Assembly (NCBI RefSeq): GCF_010548305.1
Contig: NZ_JAAGLV010000020.1
Location: forward strand, 62,001 to 126,000
Source of the DNA: Streptomyces sp. SID13031
Lineage (GTDB): Bacteria > Actinomycetota > Actinomycetes > Propionibacteriales > Kribbellaceae
Reading direction: 5' to 3'
Length of the DNA stretch: 64,000 nucleotides
A model generated the notes under the pieces. The model saw only the letters and a list, made by a program, of their open reading frames with translations, was not told where the DNA came from and made no database searches. The translations under genes and the position numbers were made by a program. Below, piece by piece: positions 16,415 to 25,107 of the stretch (positions within the stretch are counted from its first letter, which is position 1; every line of letters starts with the position of its first letter).

Positions 16415-16452
16415 CAGCCGGCCACTTCCGGCGACCTTGAACACCAAGCGGT

Positions 16453-16484
16453 GGCCTAGGACAAGGCATGCCTTGTCCTAGGCC
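16453..16484. terminator. 32-bp perfect palindrome after phoX
   Basis: Arms of 16 bp (GGCCTAGGACAAGGCA and its complement) meet without a loop; flanking GCGGT/GCCGC nearly extends it. It lies 38 bp after the phoX stop and is a likely terminator. The right arm's TGTCCTAGG recurs once more at about 16494-16502, followed by a similar CACCGC tail, making a ~25-bp imperfect direct repeat. Confidence 0.6.
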
Positions 16485-16532
16485 GCCGTTTCCTGTCCTA
16501 GGTCACCGCTTCCCGGCCGGGGTTGCCACTTG

Positions 16533-16561
16533 TTGACAAGATTATTCTGGATATTTAGCAT
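16533..16561 (+). promoter_or_regulatory. Consensus promoter of the Rrf2 gene, predicted leaderless
   Basis: TTGACA (16533-16538), exactly 17 bp, then TAGCAT (16556-16561). Expected start of transcription is at the ATG (16569). Outer AGAT...ATCT half-sites (16539-16563) over the spacer and -10 make an imperfect dyad, a plausible autoregulatory Rrf2 site. Confidence 0.6.
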
Positions 16562-16568
16562 CTAGGTT

Positions 16569-17051
16569 ATGAAGATGAACGAGGGGGTCGAGTGGGCGGT
16601 GCACAGTTGTGTGAACTTGTGCTTCATCCCGGGCGAGGCAGTCACCGCCAAGCGGCTCGCTGCCTTCTATGAGCTTCCGACGGCGTACCTGAACAAGCAG
16701 CTCCAAGCGCTGACCCGGGCCGGCATTCTTTCGTCGACGTCGGGGCCCAAGGGTGGGTTCCAGTTGGCCAAGGCGCCCGAGAAGATCACCTTGCTCGATG
16801 TGGTGGTTGCGATCGACGGCGGCGAGGAAGCGTTTAGGTGCACGCAGATCCTGAAGGCCGGGCCGGATGCCAATGCCAAGACCGACTACCGGAAGACCTG
16901 CGTGGTCTCGATGTCCATGCGCAAGGCCGAGCTCACCTACCGGCGCGAGCTGGCGGCCAAGACGATCGCCGACATCGTCACCCAGGTCGAGGGCAGCTAC
17001 CCCGAGACGGCAAGCAGCACCCGCAACTGGTTCGCCAACCTCAAGTCCTGA
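16569..17051 (+). CDS. Rrf2-family transcriptional regulator
   Basis: 160 aa. Winged helix-turn-helix at residues ~1-85 (MNEGVEWAVHSCVNLC, LPTAYLNKQLQAL, SGPKGGFQLAK, ITLLDVV). Cysteines are at 14, 18, 91 and 111. The C91/C111 spacing does not match the three closely spaced cysteines of IscR or NsrR, so iron-sulfur binding is uncertain. ATG at 16569 is used because the promoter places transcription start there; a second ATG (16575) lies two codons in. The frame stays open for another 25 codons past the TGA. The regulated gene is unclear; the next gene is a P-loop kinase 152 bp downstream. Confidence 0.9.
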   Translation: MKMNEGVEWAVHSCVNLCFIPGEAVTAKRLAAFYELPTAYLNKQLQALTRAGILSSTSGPKGGFQLAKAPEKITLLDVVVAIDGGEEAFRCTQILKAGPDANAKTDYRKTCVVSMSMRKAELTYRRELAAKTIADIVTQVEGSYPETASSTRNWFANLKS

Positions 17052-17203
17052 CACAGCTTTCAGACCAAAAACCAGCGCGACCTCTACGACAACCACTACG
17101 TCGACAGCCCTACCTGGACCGGGCGCTAGCCGTTTTCAGCGGATTCTCATCGGTCTCTCAGAGGCGCCGGAGATGATCGGGGGAACGCCGAAGGAGGCTC
17201 CCC

Positions 17204-17815
17204 GTGACCGCTCTGCTGATCTCACCGAGTGTCCGCGAAGACCTGGGTATCGCCGCGTTGCGCTACCCCGCGAACGCGATCGTCGTCCTGGCCGGGATTC
17301 CCGGCGCCGGGAAGAGCACGCTGCTCCGGCGGCTGTTCGCCGAGCCGGGCGCCGTCCGTGTCCTCGACTCCGAACACCTCCGCCACCGCTGGCAGCCGGT
17401 ACTCCGCGCCATCCCGTACGCCGTCTGGCGCCCGCTGCTGCACGTGACCTACTACGCACAGGTACTGCGAGCCATCCGCACCGACGGCCCGCTGGTGATC
17501 CACGACTGTGCCACGAAACCCCTGGCCAGGCAGCTGATCGGGCTGGCGGCCAAGCTGGCGGGCCGCCCGGTGCACCTCATCATGCTCGACGTACCGGCCC
17601 ACGTGGCCCGGCTCGGCCAGCAGGCAAGGGATCGGGTGGTGCGGGAAGCCAGCATGGAGACCCACAGCCGCCGCTGGCCGGTACTGCGAGAGCTGGCGGT
17701 CACCGACCCCGGCCGAGTGGTCCCGAACGCAACCTCAGCAGTGATCCTGAGCCGGGCCGAAGCGGACCAGCTGGCCCGGATCGTCTTCAGCCAACACCCG
17801 CAACCCCAACCTTAG
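17204..17815 (+). CDS. P-loop kinase-like AAA ATPase
   Basis: 203 aa from GTG 17204 behind an AAGGAGG ribosome site at 6-7 bp. Walker A is GIPGAGKST at residues ~31-39, and a Walker-B-like strand reads LVIHDCAT. The rest resembles zeta-toxin/shikimate-kinase-like small-molecule kinases: a DSEHLRHRW block after the P-loop, and an Arg-rich lid-like segment (QARDRVVREASMETHSRRW). It probably phosphorylates a small molecule in the cytoplasm; substrate unknown. No partner gene is attached. It ends at a large bidirectional terminator shared with the polyprenyl synthase gene. Confidence 0.75.
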   Translation: MTALLISPSVREDLGIAALRYPANAIVVLAGIPGAGKSTLLRRLFAEPGAVRVLDSEHLRHRWQPVLRAIPYAVWRPLLHVTYYAQVLRAIRTDGPLVIHDCATKPLARQLIGLAAKLAGRPVHLIMLDVPAHVARLGQQARDRVVREASMETHSRRWPVLRELAVTDPGRVVPNATSAVILSRAEADQLARIVFSQHPQPQP

Positions 17816-17824
17816 CCGCACCAA

Positions 17825-17882
17825 TAGCGGGTTTTAGTACCACTGGCGTGCTGCATCCTGCCAGCGGTACTAAAACCCGCTA
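17825..17882. terminator. Large bidirectional terminator
   Basis: Long inverted repeat with arms TAGCGGGTTTTAGTACC(A)CTGGC and GCCAG(C)GGTACTAAAACCCGCTA around a 12-nt loop. The arms contain TTTT/AAAA tracts readable from either strand. It separates the plus-strand kinase gene from the minus-strand polyprenyl synthase at the end of the nuo operon. Confidence 0.8.
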
Positions 17883-17906
17883 CCGTTGCCTTGGGCAACT
17901 TGTGGA

Positions 17907-18923
17907 TCAGACCGAGCGGGTGACGACCAGGTCGCAGAGGGACTCCAGCGCGGAGCGGCCTGAGCCTTCCGGGAGGTCTTCGAGTAGTTTGCGGGCGTCG
18001 TCGGCGCGGCGGCGTACGTCGTCCTCGGCTTGCTGCAGCGACGGGTGGGCACGCAGCAGACCGAGCGCCTCGGCCAAGCGAGCGTCGTCGGTCAGGTCGG
18101 AGTCGAGCAGCTCGAGCAGCCGCGCGTCAGTCGGCGAGGAGGGGTCGGCCTGGGCACGGAAGATCAGTACCGGCAGCGTCGGGACGCCTTCGCGCAGGTC
18201 CGTACCGGGCGTCTTGCCGGACTCCTCGGACATGATGTCGAGGATGTCGTCGGCCAGCTGGAACGCCTGGCCGATCTCCTCGCCGAAGGCGCGGACGGTC
18301 TCCTGTACTTCGGGTGTCGCGCCCGCGAACTTGGCGCCGAAGAGCGCCGAGGTGGCGATCAGCGAGCCGGTCTTGTCCGCGACCACCGACAGGTAGTGCG
18401 CGAGCGGGTCCTGACCTTCGGAGACACCGAGGGTCTCCCGGATCTGCCCCTCGACCAGCCGGCCGAAGGTGCGCGACTGGATCCGGACCGCTTCCGGTCC
18501 GAGCGAGGCGACCAGGTCGGACGCGCGGGCGAACAGCCAGTCGCCGGTCAGGATGGCGACCGAGTTGTCCCAGCGCGCGTTCGCGCTGTCGGCGCCGCGA
18601 CGCAACGCCGCCTCGTCCATCACGTCGTCGTGGTACAGCGTGGCCAGGTGGGTCAGCTCGACCACCACGGCCGAGTCGACCACCTCGGACGCTCCCGTGT
18701 TCGGGCCGAGCTCGGCAGCGAGCAGTACCAGCAACGGCCGGAACCTCTTGCCACCGGCAACCATCACGTGCTGAGCGGCTTCGGTGACGAACGGGGCCTC
18801 GGACTGCGCGGAGTCGCGGAGCGCCTGCTCGACCGAGAGCAGCCCAGCGCGAACCCGGGATTCGAGCGCCTCGTCGGCGAACGCGAATCCCAGGCTCTCG
18901 GCCGGCAGCGGGGTCGGGCTCAC
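17907..18923 (-). CDS. Long-chain polyprenyl diphosphate synthase (menaquinone side chain)
   Basis: 338 aa. It condenses isopentenyl diphosphate onto allylic diphosphates to make the prenyl tail joined to DHNA by MenA. The first Asp-rich motif is DDVMD at residues 99-103 in LYHDDVMDEAALRRG, and the second is DDILD at 225-229; GGKRFRP (57-63) binds the diphosphate. Small residues just before the first motif (A94, T95) fit a long-chain product such as octa- or nonaprenyl. It is the last gene of the nuo run, overlapping nuoN by ATGA. In Mycobacterium a homologue (grcC1) sits beside the menJ gene; here nuo lies between them. Confidence 0.9.
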   Translation of the reverse strand: MSPTPLPAESLGFAFADEALESRVRAGLLSVEQALRDSAQSEAPFVTEAAQHVMVAGGKRFRPLLVLLAAELGPNTGASEVVDSAVVVELTHLATLYHDDVMDEAALRRGADSANARWDNSVAILTGDWLFARASDLVASLGPEAVRIQSRTFGRLVEGQIRETLGVSEGQDPLAHYLSVVADKTGSLIATSALFGAKFAGATPEVQETVRAFGEEIGQAFQLADDILDIMSEESGKTPGTDLREGVPTLPVLIFRAQADPSSPTDARLLELLDSDLTDDARLAEALGLLRAHPSLQQAEDDVRRRADDARKLLEDLPEGSGRSALESLCDLVVTRSV

Positions 18924-20530
18924 CGGATGAACTCACCCGCCCGGGCAGCCAGGTCGAGCACCGGTCCGGGAACCAGACCGAGGACCACCGTGGCGGCCAG
19001 ACCCAGCGCGACGGCGGTGGTGGTCTGCCATCCCGGCAGGGCCACGTCCGGCGCGTCGGCCGGCAGGTCGGAGAAGAACATCAGCACGATCACGCGAACG
19101 TAGAAGAACGCGGCGACCAGGCTGCAGAGCACGGCGACGACGACCAGCGGCCAAGCGCCACCGGTCCAGGCCGCCGTGAACACGGCCCACTTGCCGGTGA
19201 ATCCCGCGGTCAGCGGGATGCCCGCGAAGCCGAGCAGGAAGAAGGCGAAGATGCCCGCCAGCAGCGGCGACTTCTTGCCCAGTCCGGCCCAGCGCGACAG
19301 GTGGGTCGCCTCGCCGCCCGCGTCGCGGACCAGGGTCACCAGGGCGAAGGCGCCGATGGTGGGGAAGCCGTAGCAGACCAGGTAGAACAGCACGGCCTGG
19401 GTCGAGGTGATGCCGTGGGTGACCCCGCTGCCGGCCTGCGAGAGCCCGACGAACGCGGTCAGCAGGAAGCCGGCGTGCGCGATCGACGAGTAGGCGAGCA
19501 TCCGCTTCACGTCGGTCTGGGTCAGCGCCACGATCGAGCCGATCACCATGGTGAGGATCGCGACGATCCACATCATCGGCGCCCAGTCCCAGCGCGTACC
19601 ACCCAGGGCGACGTAGAAGACGCGCATCAGGCCGATGAACGCGGCGATCTTGGTACAGGCCGCCATGAACCCGGTGACCGGCGTCGGCGCACCCTGGTAC
19701 ACGTCCGGCGTCCACGAGTGGAACGGGACCGCGCCGACCTTGAACAGCAGGCCGACCGCGACCAGACCGGTACCGGCCAGCAGCATCGCGTCGCCATCGG
19801 TCTTGGTGGCCAGCGCGTCGGAGATGCCGCCGAGCGACATCGTCCCGGCGTACCCGTAGAGCAGCGCGATGCCGTAGAGCAGGAAGGCCGAGGCGAAGGC
19901 GCCGAGCAGGAAGTACTTCATCGCGGCTTCCTGCGAGATCAGCCGGCGACGGCGCGCCAGCCCACAGAGCAGGTACAGCGGCAGCGAGAAGACCTCGAGC
20001 GCGACGAACATCACCAGCAGGTCGTTGGCCGAGGCGAACAGCATCATGCCGCCGACCGCGAACAGCGTCAGCGGGAAGATCTCGGTGTGCTCGATCTTGA
20101 GCGCGGTGCCCTCTCGCTCGGCCTCGCTGCCCGGTACCGCGGCGGCCTGGCCGGCGAAGGCGGACAGCCCGCCGTCGACCGAGCGCTCGGCGAACAGCAG
20201 GATGCTGACCAGCGTCAGCGCGAGCAGCGTGACCCAGGTGAACAGCGCCGGGCCGTCCACCGAGATCGCGCCCTGCGCCGCGAGCAGTTCCTTCTTGTCG
20301 TTCATCAGCATGACGGTCCAGACGCCGGCGGCGAGGACGCCGATCAGCGCGATCGCCAGCTGGATCAGGTGCCGGAACGCGCGCGGCACGAACGCCTCGG
20401 CGAGGACGCCGACGCAGGCCGCACCGAAGACCACGAGCAGCGGGGCCAGCTCGTTGTACTCGATCTTCGGCTTGACGAAGTCCGCCAGCGGCAGGGCTTG
20501 CGCTGCCAGCGGCATCAGTACTGCACTCAC
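18920..20530 (-). CDS. nuoN: NADH-quinone oxidoreductase subunit N
   Basis: 536-aa antiporter-like membrane subunit of Complex I with about 14 hydrophobic helices. Family landmarks: HTEIFPLTLFAVGGMMLFAS, LALEVFSLPLYLLCGL (charged E in a helix), VPFHSWTPDVYQGAPTPVTG and DVKRMLAYSSIAHAGF (broken-helix and Lys regions for proton transfer). It contributes one of the proton channels. The gene overlaps nuoM upstream and the polyprenyl synthase downstream, each by ATGA. Length is normal for actinobacteria, with a longer N-terminal loop (residues ~130-150) than in E. coli. Confidence 0.95.
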   Translation of the reverse strand: MSAVLMPLAAQALPLADFVKPKIEYNELAPLLVVFGAACVGVLAEAFVPRAFRHLIQLAIALIGVLAAGVWTVMLMNDKKELLAAQGAISVDGPALFTWVTLLALTLVSILLFAERSVDGGLSAFAGQAAAVPGSEAEREGTALKIEHTEIFPLTLFAVGGMMLFASANDLLVMFVALEVFSLPLYLLCGLARRRRLISQEAAMKYFLLGAFASAFLLYGIALLYGYAGTMSLGGISDALATKTDGDAMLLAGTGLVAVGLLFKVGAVPFHSWTPDVYQGAPTPVTGFMAACTKIAAFIGLMRVFYVALGGTRWDWAPMMWIVAILTMVIGSIVALTQTDVKRMLAYSSIAHAGFLLTAFVGLSQAGSGVTHGITSTQAVLFYLVCYGFPTIGAFALVTLVRDAGGEATHLSRWAGLGKKSPLLAGIFAFFLLGFAGIPLTAGFTGKWAVFTAAWTGGAWPLVVVAVLCSLVAAFFYVRVIVLMFFSDLPADAPDVALPGWQTTTAVALGLAATVVLGLVPGPVLDLAARAGEFIR

Positions 20531-22053
20531 TTCTGTCCCTCCGTCACGGGAACCTGCGGGGCCGGGTCGGTGACGCCCACGCGCTGCATCGTCGACTCGA
20601 CCGCCGGCTTGATGATGTCGACGATCGGCTTGGGATAGATCCCGAAGCCGATGATCAGCACGACCAGCGGCGTGATCGCGAACACCTCGCGGAAGTTCAG
20701 GTCCTTCAGCTTCTCGATCCCGTCACGCACCGGACCGGTCATCAGGCGCTGGTACATGATCAGGATGTAGAGCGCGGCCAGCACGATCCCGAGCACGGCG
20801 ATCACCGCGATCACCTTGTGCTTGCTGAACGTCCCGGCCAGCACCATGAACTCGGAGATGAACGGCGACAGGCCGGGCAGCGCCAGGCTGGACAGACCGG
20901 CGAACAAGAAGGTGCCGGCCAGTACCGGTGCCACCTTCTCGACGCCGCCGTAGTCCGCGATCCGGGCCGAACCGCGCCGCGAGATCAGGTAGCCGGCCAC
21001 CAGGAACAGCGCCGCGGTGGAGAGTCCGTGGTTGAACATGTACAGCGTCGACCCGGTCAGGCCCTGCGAGGTGAGCGCGAAGATGCCCATCACGATGAAC
21101 CCGAAGTGCGAGATTGACGTGTACGCGATCAGCCGCTTGATATCGGTCTGGCCGATCGCCACCAGCGCGCCGTACAGGACGCTGATCAGGGCGAGCACCA
21201 GGACGACCGGGGTGGCCCACTTCGAGGCCTCCGGGAAGAGGCCGAGGCAGAACCGGATCATCCCGAAGGTGCCGATCTTGTCCAGGATGCCGACCAGCAG
21301 TACCGACGTACCCGGGGTCGCCTCGGCCGCGGCGTCCGGCAGCCAGGTGTGGAACGGCACCATCGGCGCCTTCACCGCGAAGGCGAAGAAGAAGCCGAGG
21401 AACAGCCAGCGCTCGGTGTTCTGGCTCATGTCGACCTTGACCAGGTCGGACAGCAGGTACGACGGGTCGCCGCCGTTCTTGGCCGACACCACGTACAGGC
21501 CGACCACCGAGGCCAGCATCAGCAGCCCGCCGAGCAGCGAGTAGAGCAGGAACTTCACCGCCGCGTACGACCGCTGCGCGCCGCCGAACCCGCCGATCAG
21601 GAAGTACATCGGGATCAGCGTGGCCTCGAACAGCACGTAGAAGAGGAACACGTCGGTGGCGGAGAAGACGCCGATCGACAGCGCCTCCAGGCCGAGGATC
21701 CAGGCGAAGAACGACTTCTCGCTCCAGCGACCGGTCTTCGCGTCGTTCCAGGAGGCGATCAGCACGATCGGGGTCAGCAGCGCGGTGAGCACCACCAGGA
21801 CGATCCCGACGCCGTCCAGCCCGAGCGCGTAGTGCGCGCCGAAGGCCTTGATCCAGGTGTGGTTCTCCTCGTAGTCGGCAGCACCGTTCTGGTGGTAGCC
21901 GACGGCGATCACGATGGTCAGCGCCAGCGTGACGAGGGAGAAGGCCAGTGCCACCTGCTTGGACAGCAGCGCCTTGGCTTTCGGCACCACCATCGTCACC
22001 AGGGCGCCTACCAACGGCAGGAGCAGCGTCAGGGTCAGCCAACCGATTTTCAC
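20527..22053 (-). CDS. nuoM: NADH-quinone oxidoreductase subunit M
   Basis: 508-aa membrane subunit homologous to Mrp-type antiporters, about 14 helices. The conserved FYVLFEATLIPMYFLIGGFG carries the key helix-5 Glu, and VPFHTWLPDAAAEATPGTS and TDIKRLIAYTSISHFGF hold the discontinuous helix and the Lys of the proton path. It forms one of three antiporter-like proton channels. ATGA junctions with nuoL and nuoN show tight translational coupling across the end of the operon. Confidence 0.95.
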   Translation of the reverse strand: MKIGWLTLTLLLPLVGALVTMVVPKAKALLSKQVALAFSLVTLALTIVIAVGYHQNGAADYEENHTWIKAFGAHYALGLDGVGIVLVVLTALLTPIVLIASWNDAKTGRWSEKSFFAWILGLEALSIGVFSATDVFLFYVLFEATLIPMYFLIGGFGGAQRSYAAVKFLLYSLLGGLLMLASVVGLYVVSAKNGGDPSYLLSDLVKVDMSQNTERWLFLGFFFAFAVKAPMVPFHTWLPDAAAEATPGTSVLLVGILDKIGTFGMIRFCLGLFPEASKWATPVVLVLALISVLYGALVAIGQTDIKRLIAYTSISHFGFIVMGIFALTSQGLTGSTLYMFNHGLSTAALFLVAGYLISRRGSARIADYGGVEKVAPVLAGTFLFAGLSSLALPGLSPFISEFMVLAGTFSKHKVIAVIAVLGIVLAALYILIMYQRLMTGPVRDGIEKLKDLNFREVFAITPLVVLIIGFGIYPKPIVDIIKPAVESTMQRVGVTDPAPQVPVTEGQK

Positions 22054-23921
22054 GACAACCTCACCGCGAGGAGGGCGACGACCACGAATGCGGCGCCGAA
22101 GACCATGCTGAGTGCGTAGGAACGGACGAAGCCCGTCTGGAACCGGCGCAGCCGGCCGGACAGCCCGCCGAAGAGTGCGGCCAGCCCGTTGACCAGACCG
22201 TCCACTCCGCGGTTGTCGAGCCAGACCAGCGTCCGGGTGAGGTACTGCCCCGGGCGCATCAGGACGGCCTCGTTGAGCGCGTCGCCGAAGAGGTCACGGC
22301 GAGCGAAGGTGGTGACCGGCGAGACCCGGACGGGCGCCTCACGCGGGATGTCGCGGCGGTACAGGGCCACCGCGATGGCGATGCCGACGGCAACGACCGC
22401 GAGGGTGATCAGCGTCATCACGGTGGCGCTGACCGGACCGTGCTCCTCCTCGTGACCGACGACCGGCTCGAGCCAGTTCACGATCCAGTGGCCGGAGAAG
22501 TAGAGCGCGCCGCCACCGAGGGAGAGTGCCGCCAGGATGACCAGCGGACCGGTCATCACCGCGGGCGACTCGTGCGGCTTCACGTCCTTCTCCCAGCGCT
22601 TCTCGCCGAAGAACGTCATCAGCATCAGCCGGGTCATGTAGAACGCGGTGATACCGGCGCCGAGCAGCGCGCACAGACCGATCACGATGTTGTCCGCGAA
22701 CGCGGCCTCGATGATCTTGTCCTTGCTGAAGAAGCCGGCGAACGGCGGGATGCCGAGGATCGCCAGGTAGCCGAACCCGAACGTCACGAAGGTGACCTTC
22801 ATGTACTTGCGCAGGCCACCGTAGTGGCGCATGTTCACGTCGTCGTTCATGCCGTGCATCACCGAGCCGGCGCCGAGGAACATGTTGGCCTTGAAGAAGC
22901 CGTGCGTGATCAGGTGGAAGATCGCGAACACGTAGCCGACCGGGCCGAGGCCGGCGGCCAGCATCATGTAGCCGATCTGGCTCATCGTCGAACCGGCCAG
23001 CGCCTTCTTGATGTCGTCCTTGGCGCAACCGATGATCGCACCGGCCAGCGCGGTCACCGTGCCGACGATCACCACCGCGGTCGAGGCGGCGTCGGTCTGC
23101 TCGAAGATCGCGTGCGAGCGGACCACCAGGTAGACGCCCGCGGTGACCATCGTCGCCGCGTGGATCAGGGCCGAGACCGGGGTCGGGCCCTCCATCGCGT
23201 CCAGCAGCCAGGACTGCAGCGGCACCTGCGCGGACTTTCCGCAGGCGGCCAGCAGCAGCATCAGGCCGACCAGCGTCGCCCAGGTGCTCGACATCCCTTC
23301 GGCGCCCGCGTTCACGGTGCCGAACGCCGACGAACCGAACAGCGCCCACATGCTCATCACCGCGAGCGACAGGCCGATGTCTCCGACCCGGTTCACCACG
23401 AACGCCTTCTTCGCGGCGGTCGCGGCCGAGTGCTTGTGCTGCCAGAACCCGATCAGCAGGTACGACGCCAGACCGACGCCCTCCCAGCCGACGAAGACCA
23501 GCAGGTAGTCGGCGGCGAGCACCAGCAGCAGCATCGACGCGATGAACAGGTTCAGGTACCCGAAGAAGCGGCGCCTGCGCGGGTCGTGCTCCATGTAGCC
23601 GATCGAGTAGATGTGGATCAGCGACCCGACACCCGTGATCAGCAGCACGAAGAGGATGGACAGCTGGTCGACCAGCAGGGTCACATCCACGTGCACGCTG
23701 CCGACCGAGAACCACTCGAACAGCTTGACCGTCTCGGACCGCTCTTCGCCGGACTTGCCCTGCATCTGGAAGAACAGCAGGACCCCGCAGACGAACGAGG
23801 CCAGCGACGCCGCGGTGCCCAGCAGGTGACCCCACTTGTCGGTGGCCTTGCCACCAAGCAGCAGGATCGCCGCGGACACCGCCGGGATCGCGACCAGCAG
23901 CCACGTCAGCTCATGACTCAT
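22050..23921 (-). CDS. nuoL: NADH-quinone oxidoreductase subunit L
   Basis: 623-aa distal antiporter-like subunit with the long lateral helix that braces the membrane arm. Diagnostic blocks: NLFIASMLLLVLAADYLLVF, GWEGVGLASYLLIGFW (helix-5 Glu), VPLQSWLLDAMEGPTPVSAL, DDIKKALAGSTMSQIGYM and HGFFKANMFLGAGSVMHGMN. Slightly longer than E. coli NuoL. Starts 12 bp after the nuoK stop and overlaps nuoM by 4 bp. Confidence 0.95.
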   Translation of the reverse strand: MSHELTWLLVAIPAVSAAILLLGGKATDKWGHLLGTAASLASFVCGVLLFFQMQGKSGEERSETVKLFEWFSVGSVHVDVTLLVDQLSILFVLLITGVGSLIHIYSIGYMEHDPRRRRFFGYLNLFIASMLLLVLAADYLLVFVGWEGVGLASYLLIGFWQHKHSAATAAKKAFVVNRVGDIGLSLAVMSMWALFGSSAFGTVNAGAEGMSSTWATLVGLMLLLAACGKSAQVPLQSWLLDAMEGPTPVSALIHAATMVTAGVYLVVRSHAIFEQTDAASTAVVIVGTVTALAGAIIGCAKDDIKKALAGSTMSQIGYMMLAAGLGPVGYVFAIFHLITHGFFKANMFLGAGSVMHGMNDDVNMRHYGGLRKYMKVTFVTFGFGYLAILGIPPFAGFFSKDKIIEAAFADNIVIGLCALLGAGITAFYMTRLMLMTFFGEKRWEKDVKPHESPAVMTGPLVILAALSLGGGALYFSGHWIVNWLEPVVGHEEEHGPVSATVMTLITLAVVAVGIAIAVALYRRDIPREAPVRVSPVTTFARRDLFGDALNEAVLMRPGQYLTRTLVWLDNRGVDGLVNGLAALFGGLSGRLRRFQTGFVRSYALSMVFGAAFVVVALLAVRLS

Positions 23922-23933
23922 CGGTTTCAGACC

Positions 23934-24233
23934 TCAGTACTTGAGCAGGTTGGCGTCGTCGACCGAGGCCGAGCGACGGGTGCGGAAGATGGCCATGATG
24001 ATCGCCAGGCCGATCACGACCTCGGCCGCGGCCACCACCATCACGAAGAAGGCGGCGATCTGGCCGTCGAGGTTGCCGTGCTGACGGGCGAAGCTGACGA
24101 ACGCGAGGTTCGTTGCGTTCAGCATCAGCTCCACACACATGAAGACGACGATCGCGTTCCGGCGCACGAGTACGCCGAGCGCCCCGATGCTGAACAACAT
24201 CGCCGACAAGACGATGTAGGGCTCAGTCGTCAT
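23934..24233 (-). CDS. nuoK: NADH-quinone oxidoreductase subunit K
   Basis: 99 aa from ATG 24233 (MTTEPYIVLS...); an upstream in-frame extension is a readthrough of the spacer. Three helices carry the two conserved buried glutamates, in VFMCVELMLNATN and MVVAAAEVVIGLAI, which link proton transfer between the antiporter-like subunits and the quinone end. The gene follows an unusual 73-bp spacer after nuoJ, whose inverted repeat includes this start codon. Confidence 0.95.
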   Translation of the reverse strand: MTTEPYIVLSAMLFSIGALGVLVRRNAIVVFMCVELMLNATNLAFVSFARQHGNLDGQIAAFFVMVVAAAEVVIGLAIIMAIFRTRRSASVDDANLLKY

Positions 24234-24304
24234 GCCCGTCCTCGCTTCGCTCCGGGCGGGCATGACGAAAGCGTGCTGTGTTCAATGGTTCTCTCGCTTC
24301 GCTC
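24229..24304. repeat. Inverted and direct repeats in the nuoJ-nuoK spacer
   Basis: GTCATGCCCG (24229-24238) pairs with CGGGCATGAC (24257-24266); the first arm contains the nuoK start codon. CTCGCTTCGCTC occurs twice (24241-24252 and 24293-24304). This is the only sizeable gap in the nuo operon. The hairpin could modulate nuoK translation; the repeat could be a dispersed genomic element. Confidence 0.55.
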
Positions 24305-24306
24305 GC

Positions 24307-25107
24307 TCACGTCTTGTCTCCATCACCGGATTCGTCGCCCTCGCTGATCTCACGGACCAGCTGGACGTCCTCGCGCTCCTCGGTCTCGGGGAACACCGTG
24401 CCACGTGCCTGCAGCACTCGCGAAACCGAGGTCGGTGCGATCGACCCGTCGGGCAGCAGCGCCGGCGTGTCGACGGCGTTGTGCCGGGCCAGCACACCCG
24501 GCGTCGGCAGCGGGCCGGGGTGTACGCCGAGCTCGGCGTACTTGCGGATCCGCTCCTCGGCGTGGTCGCGCTGGGTCAGCTTCTTGGTCAGCCGCTCGCG
24601 GTGCGCCAGCATCATCGCGCCCATCGCCGCGGTGATCAGCAGCGCCGAGGTGACCTCGAAGGCGAACACGTACTTGCCGAACAGCAGCTGCGCAAGGCCC
24701 TTGACGTTACCGTCCGGCTGCGCCTGACCGAGACCCACCGGGTCGCCGTACTTGGCGTTGCCGACCGCGAAGACCAGCAGGATGCCGATCCCCAGGAAGG
24801 CCAGCCCGGCCAGCAGCCGCTGACCGCGGATCGTCTCGACCAGCGAGTCGGACGCGTCGACGCCGACCAGCATCAGTACGAACAGGAACAGCATCAGGAT
24901 CGCGCCGGTGTAGACGATGATCTGTACTGCGAACAGGAACGGCGCATCCTGTGCCGCGTACTGGATGGCCAGGCAGATCATCACCGTTGCCAGCAGCAAC
25001 GCCGAGTGCACGGCCTTGCGGACCAGGATCATCGCGATCGCGGCCAGCACCATGATCGGCGCCAGCATCCAGAACGCGACCTGGCCGCCGGTGACGAGAC
25101 CGATCAC
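24307..25107 (-). CDS. nuoJ: NADH-quinone oxidoreductase subunit J
   Basis: 266-aa membrane subunit with five N-terminal helices (residues ~10-170), including the conserved VQIIVYTGAILMLFLFVLML, the pi-bulge helix that moves during coupling. The C-terminal ~95 residues are hydrophilic and have no E. coli counterpart, but such tails are usual in actinobacteria. Overlaps nuoI by ATGA upstream; followed by the repeat-bearing spacer before nuoK. Confidence 0.95.
   Translation of the reverse strand: MIGLVTGGQVAFWMLAPIMVLAAIAMILVRKAVHSALLLATVMICLAIQYAAQDAPFLFAVQIIVYTGAILMLFLFVLMLVGVDASDSLVETIRGQRLLAGLAFLGIGILLVFAVGNAKYGDPVGLGQAQPDGNVKGLAQLLFGKYVFAFEVTSALLITAAMGAMMLAHRERLTKKLTQRDHAEERIRKYAELGVHPGPLPTPGVLARHNAVDTPALLPDGSIAPTSVSRVLQARGTVFPETEEREDVQLVREISEGDESGDGDKT

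Noticed and set aside
14327..16447. Long open frame antisense to phoX on the minus strand
   Set aside because: High-GC third-position shadow of phoX; its translation is rich in Arg, Val, Gly and Asp with no recognisable domain, whereas the plus strand has a complete PhoX.
24241..24304. Short CRISPR-like repeat pair
   Set aside because: Only two 12-bp copies, 40 bp apart, without further units or cas genes.
21948..24347. ~800-codon open frame antisense to nuoL/nuoM
   Set aside because: Composition dominated by Arg, His, Gln and Asp, the usual shadow of membrane-protein genes on the other strand; the nuo genes are unmistakable.
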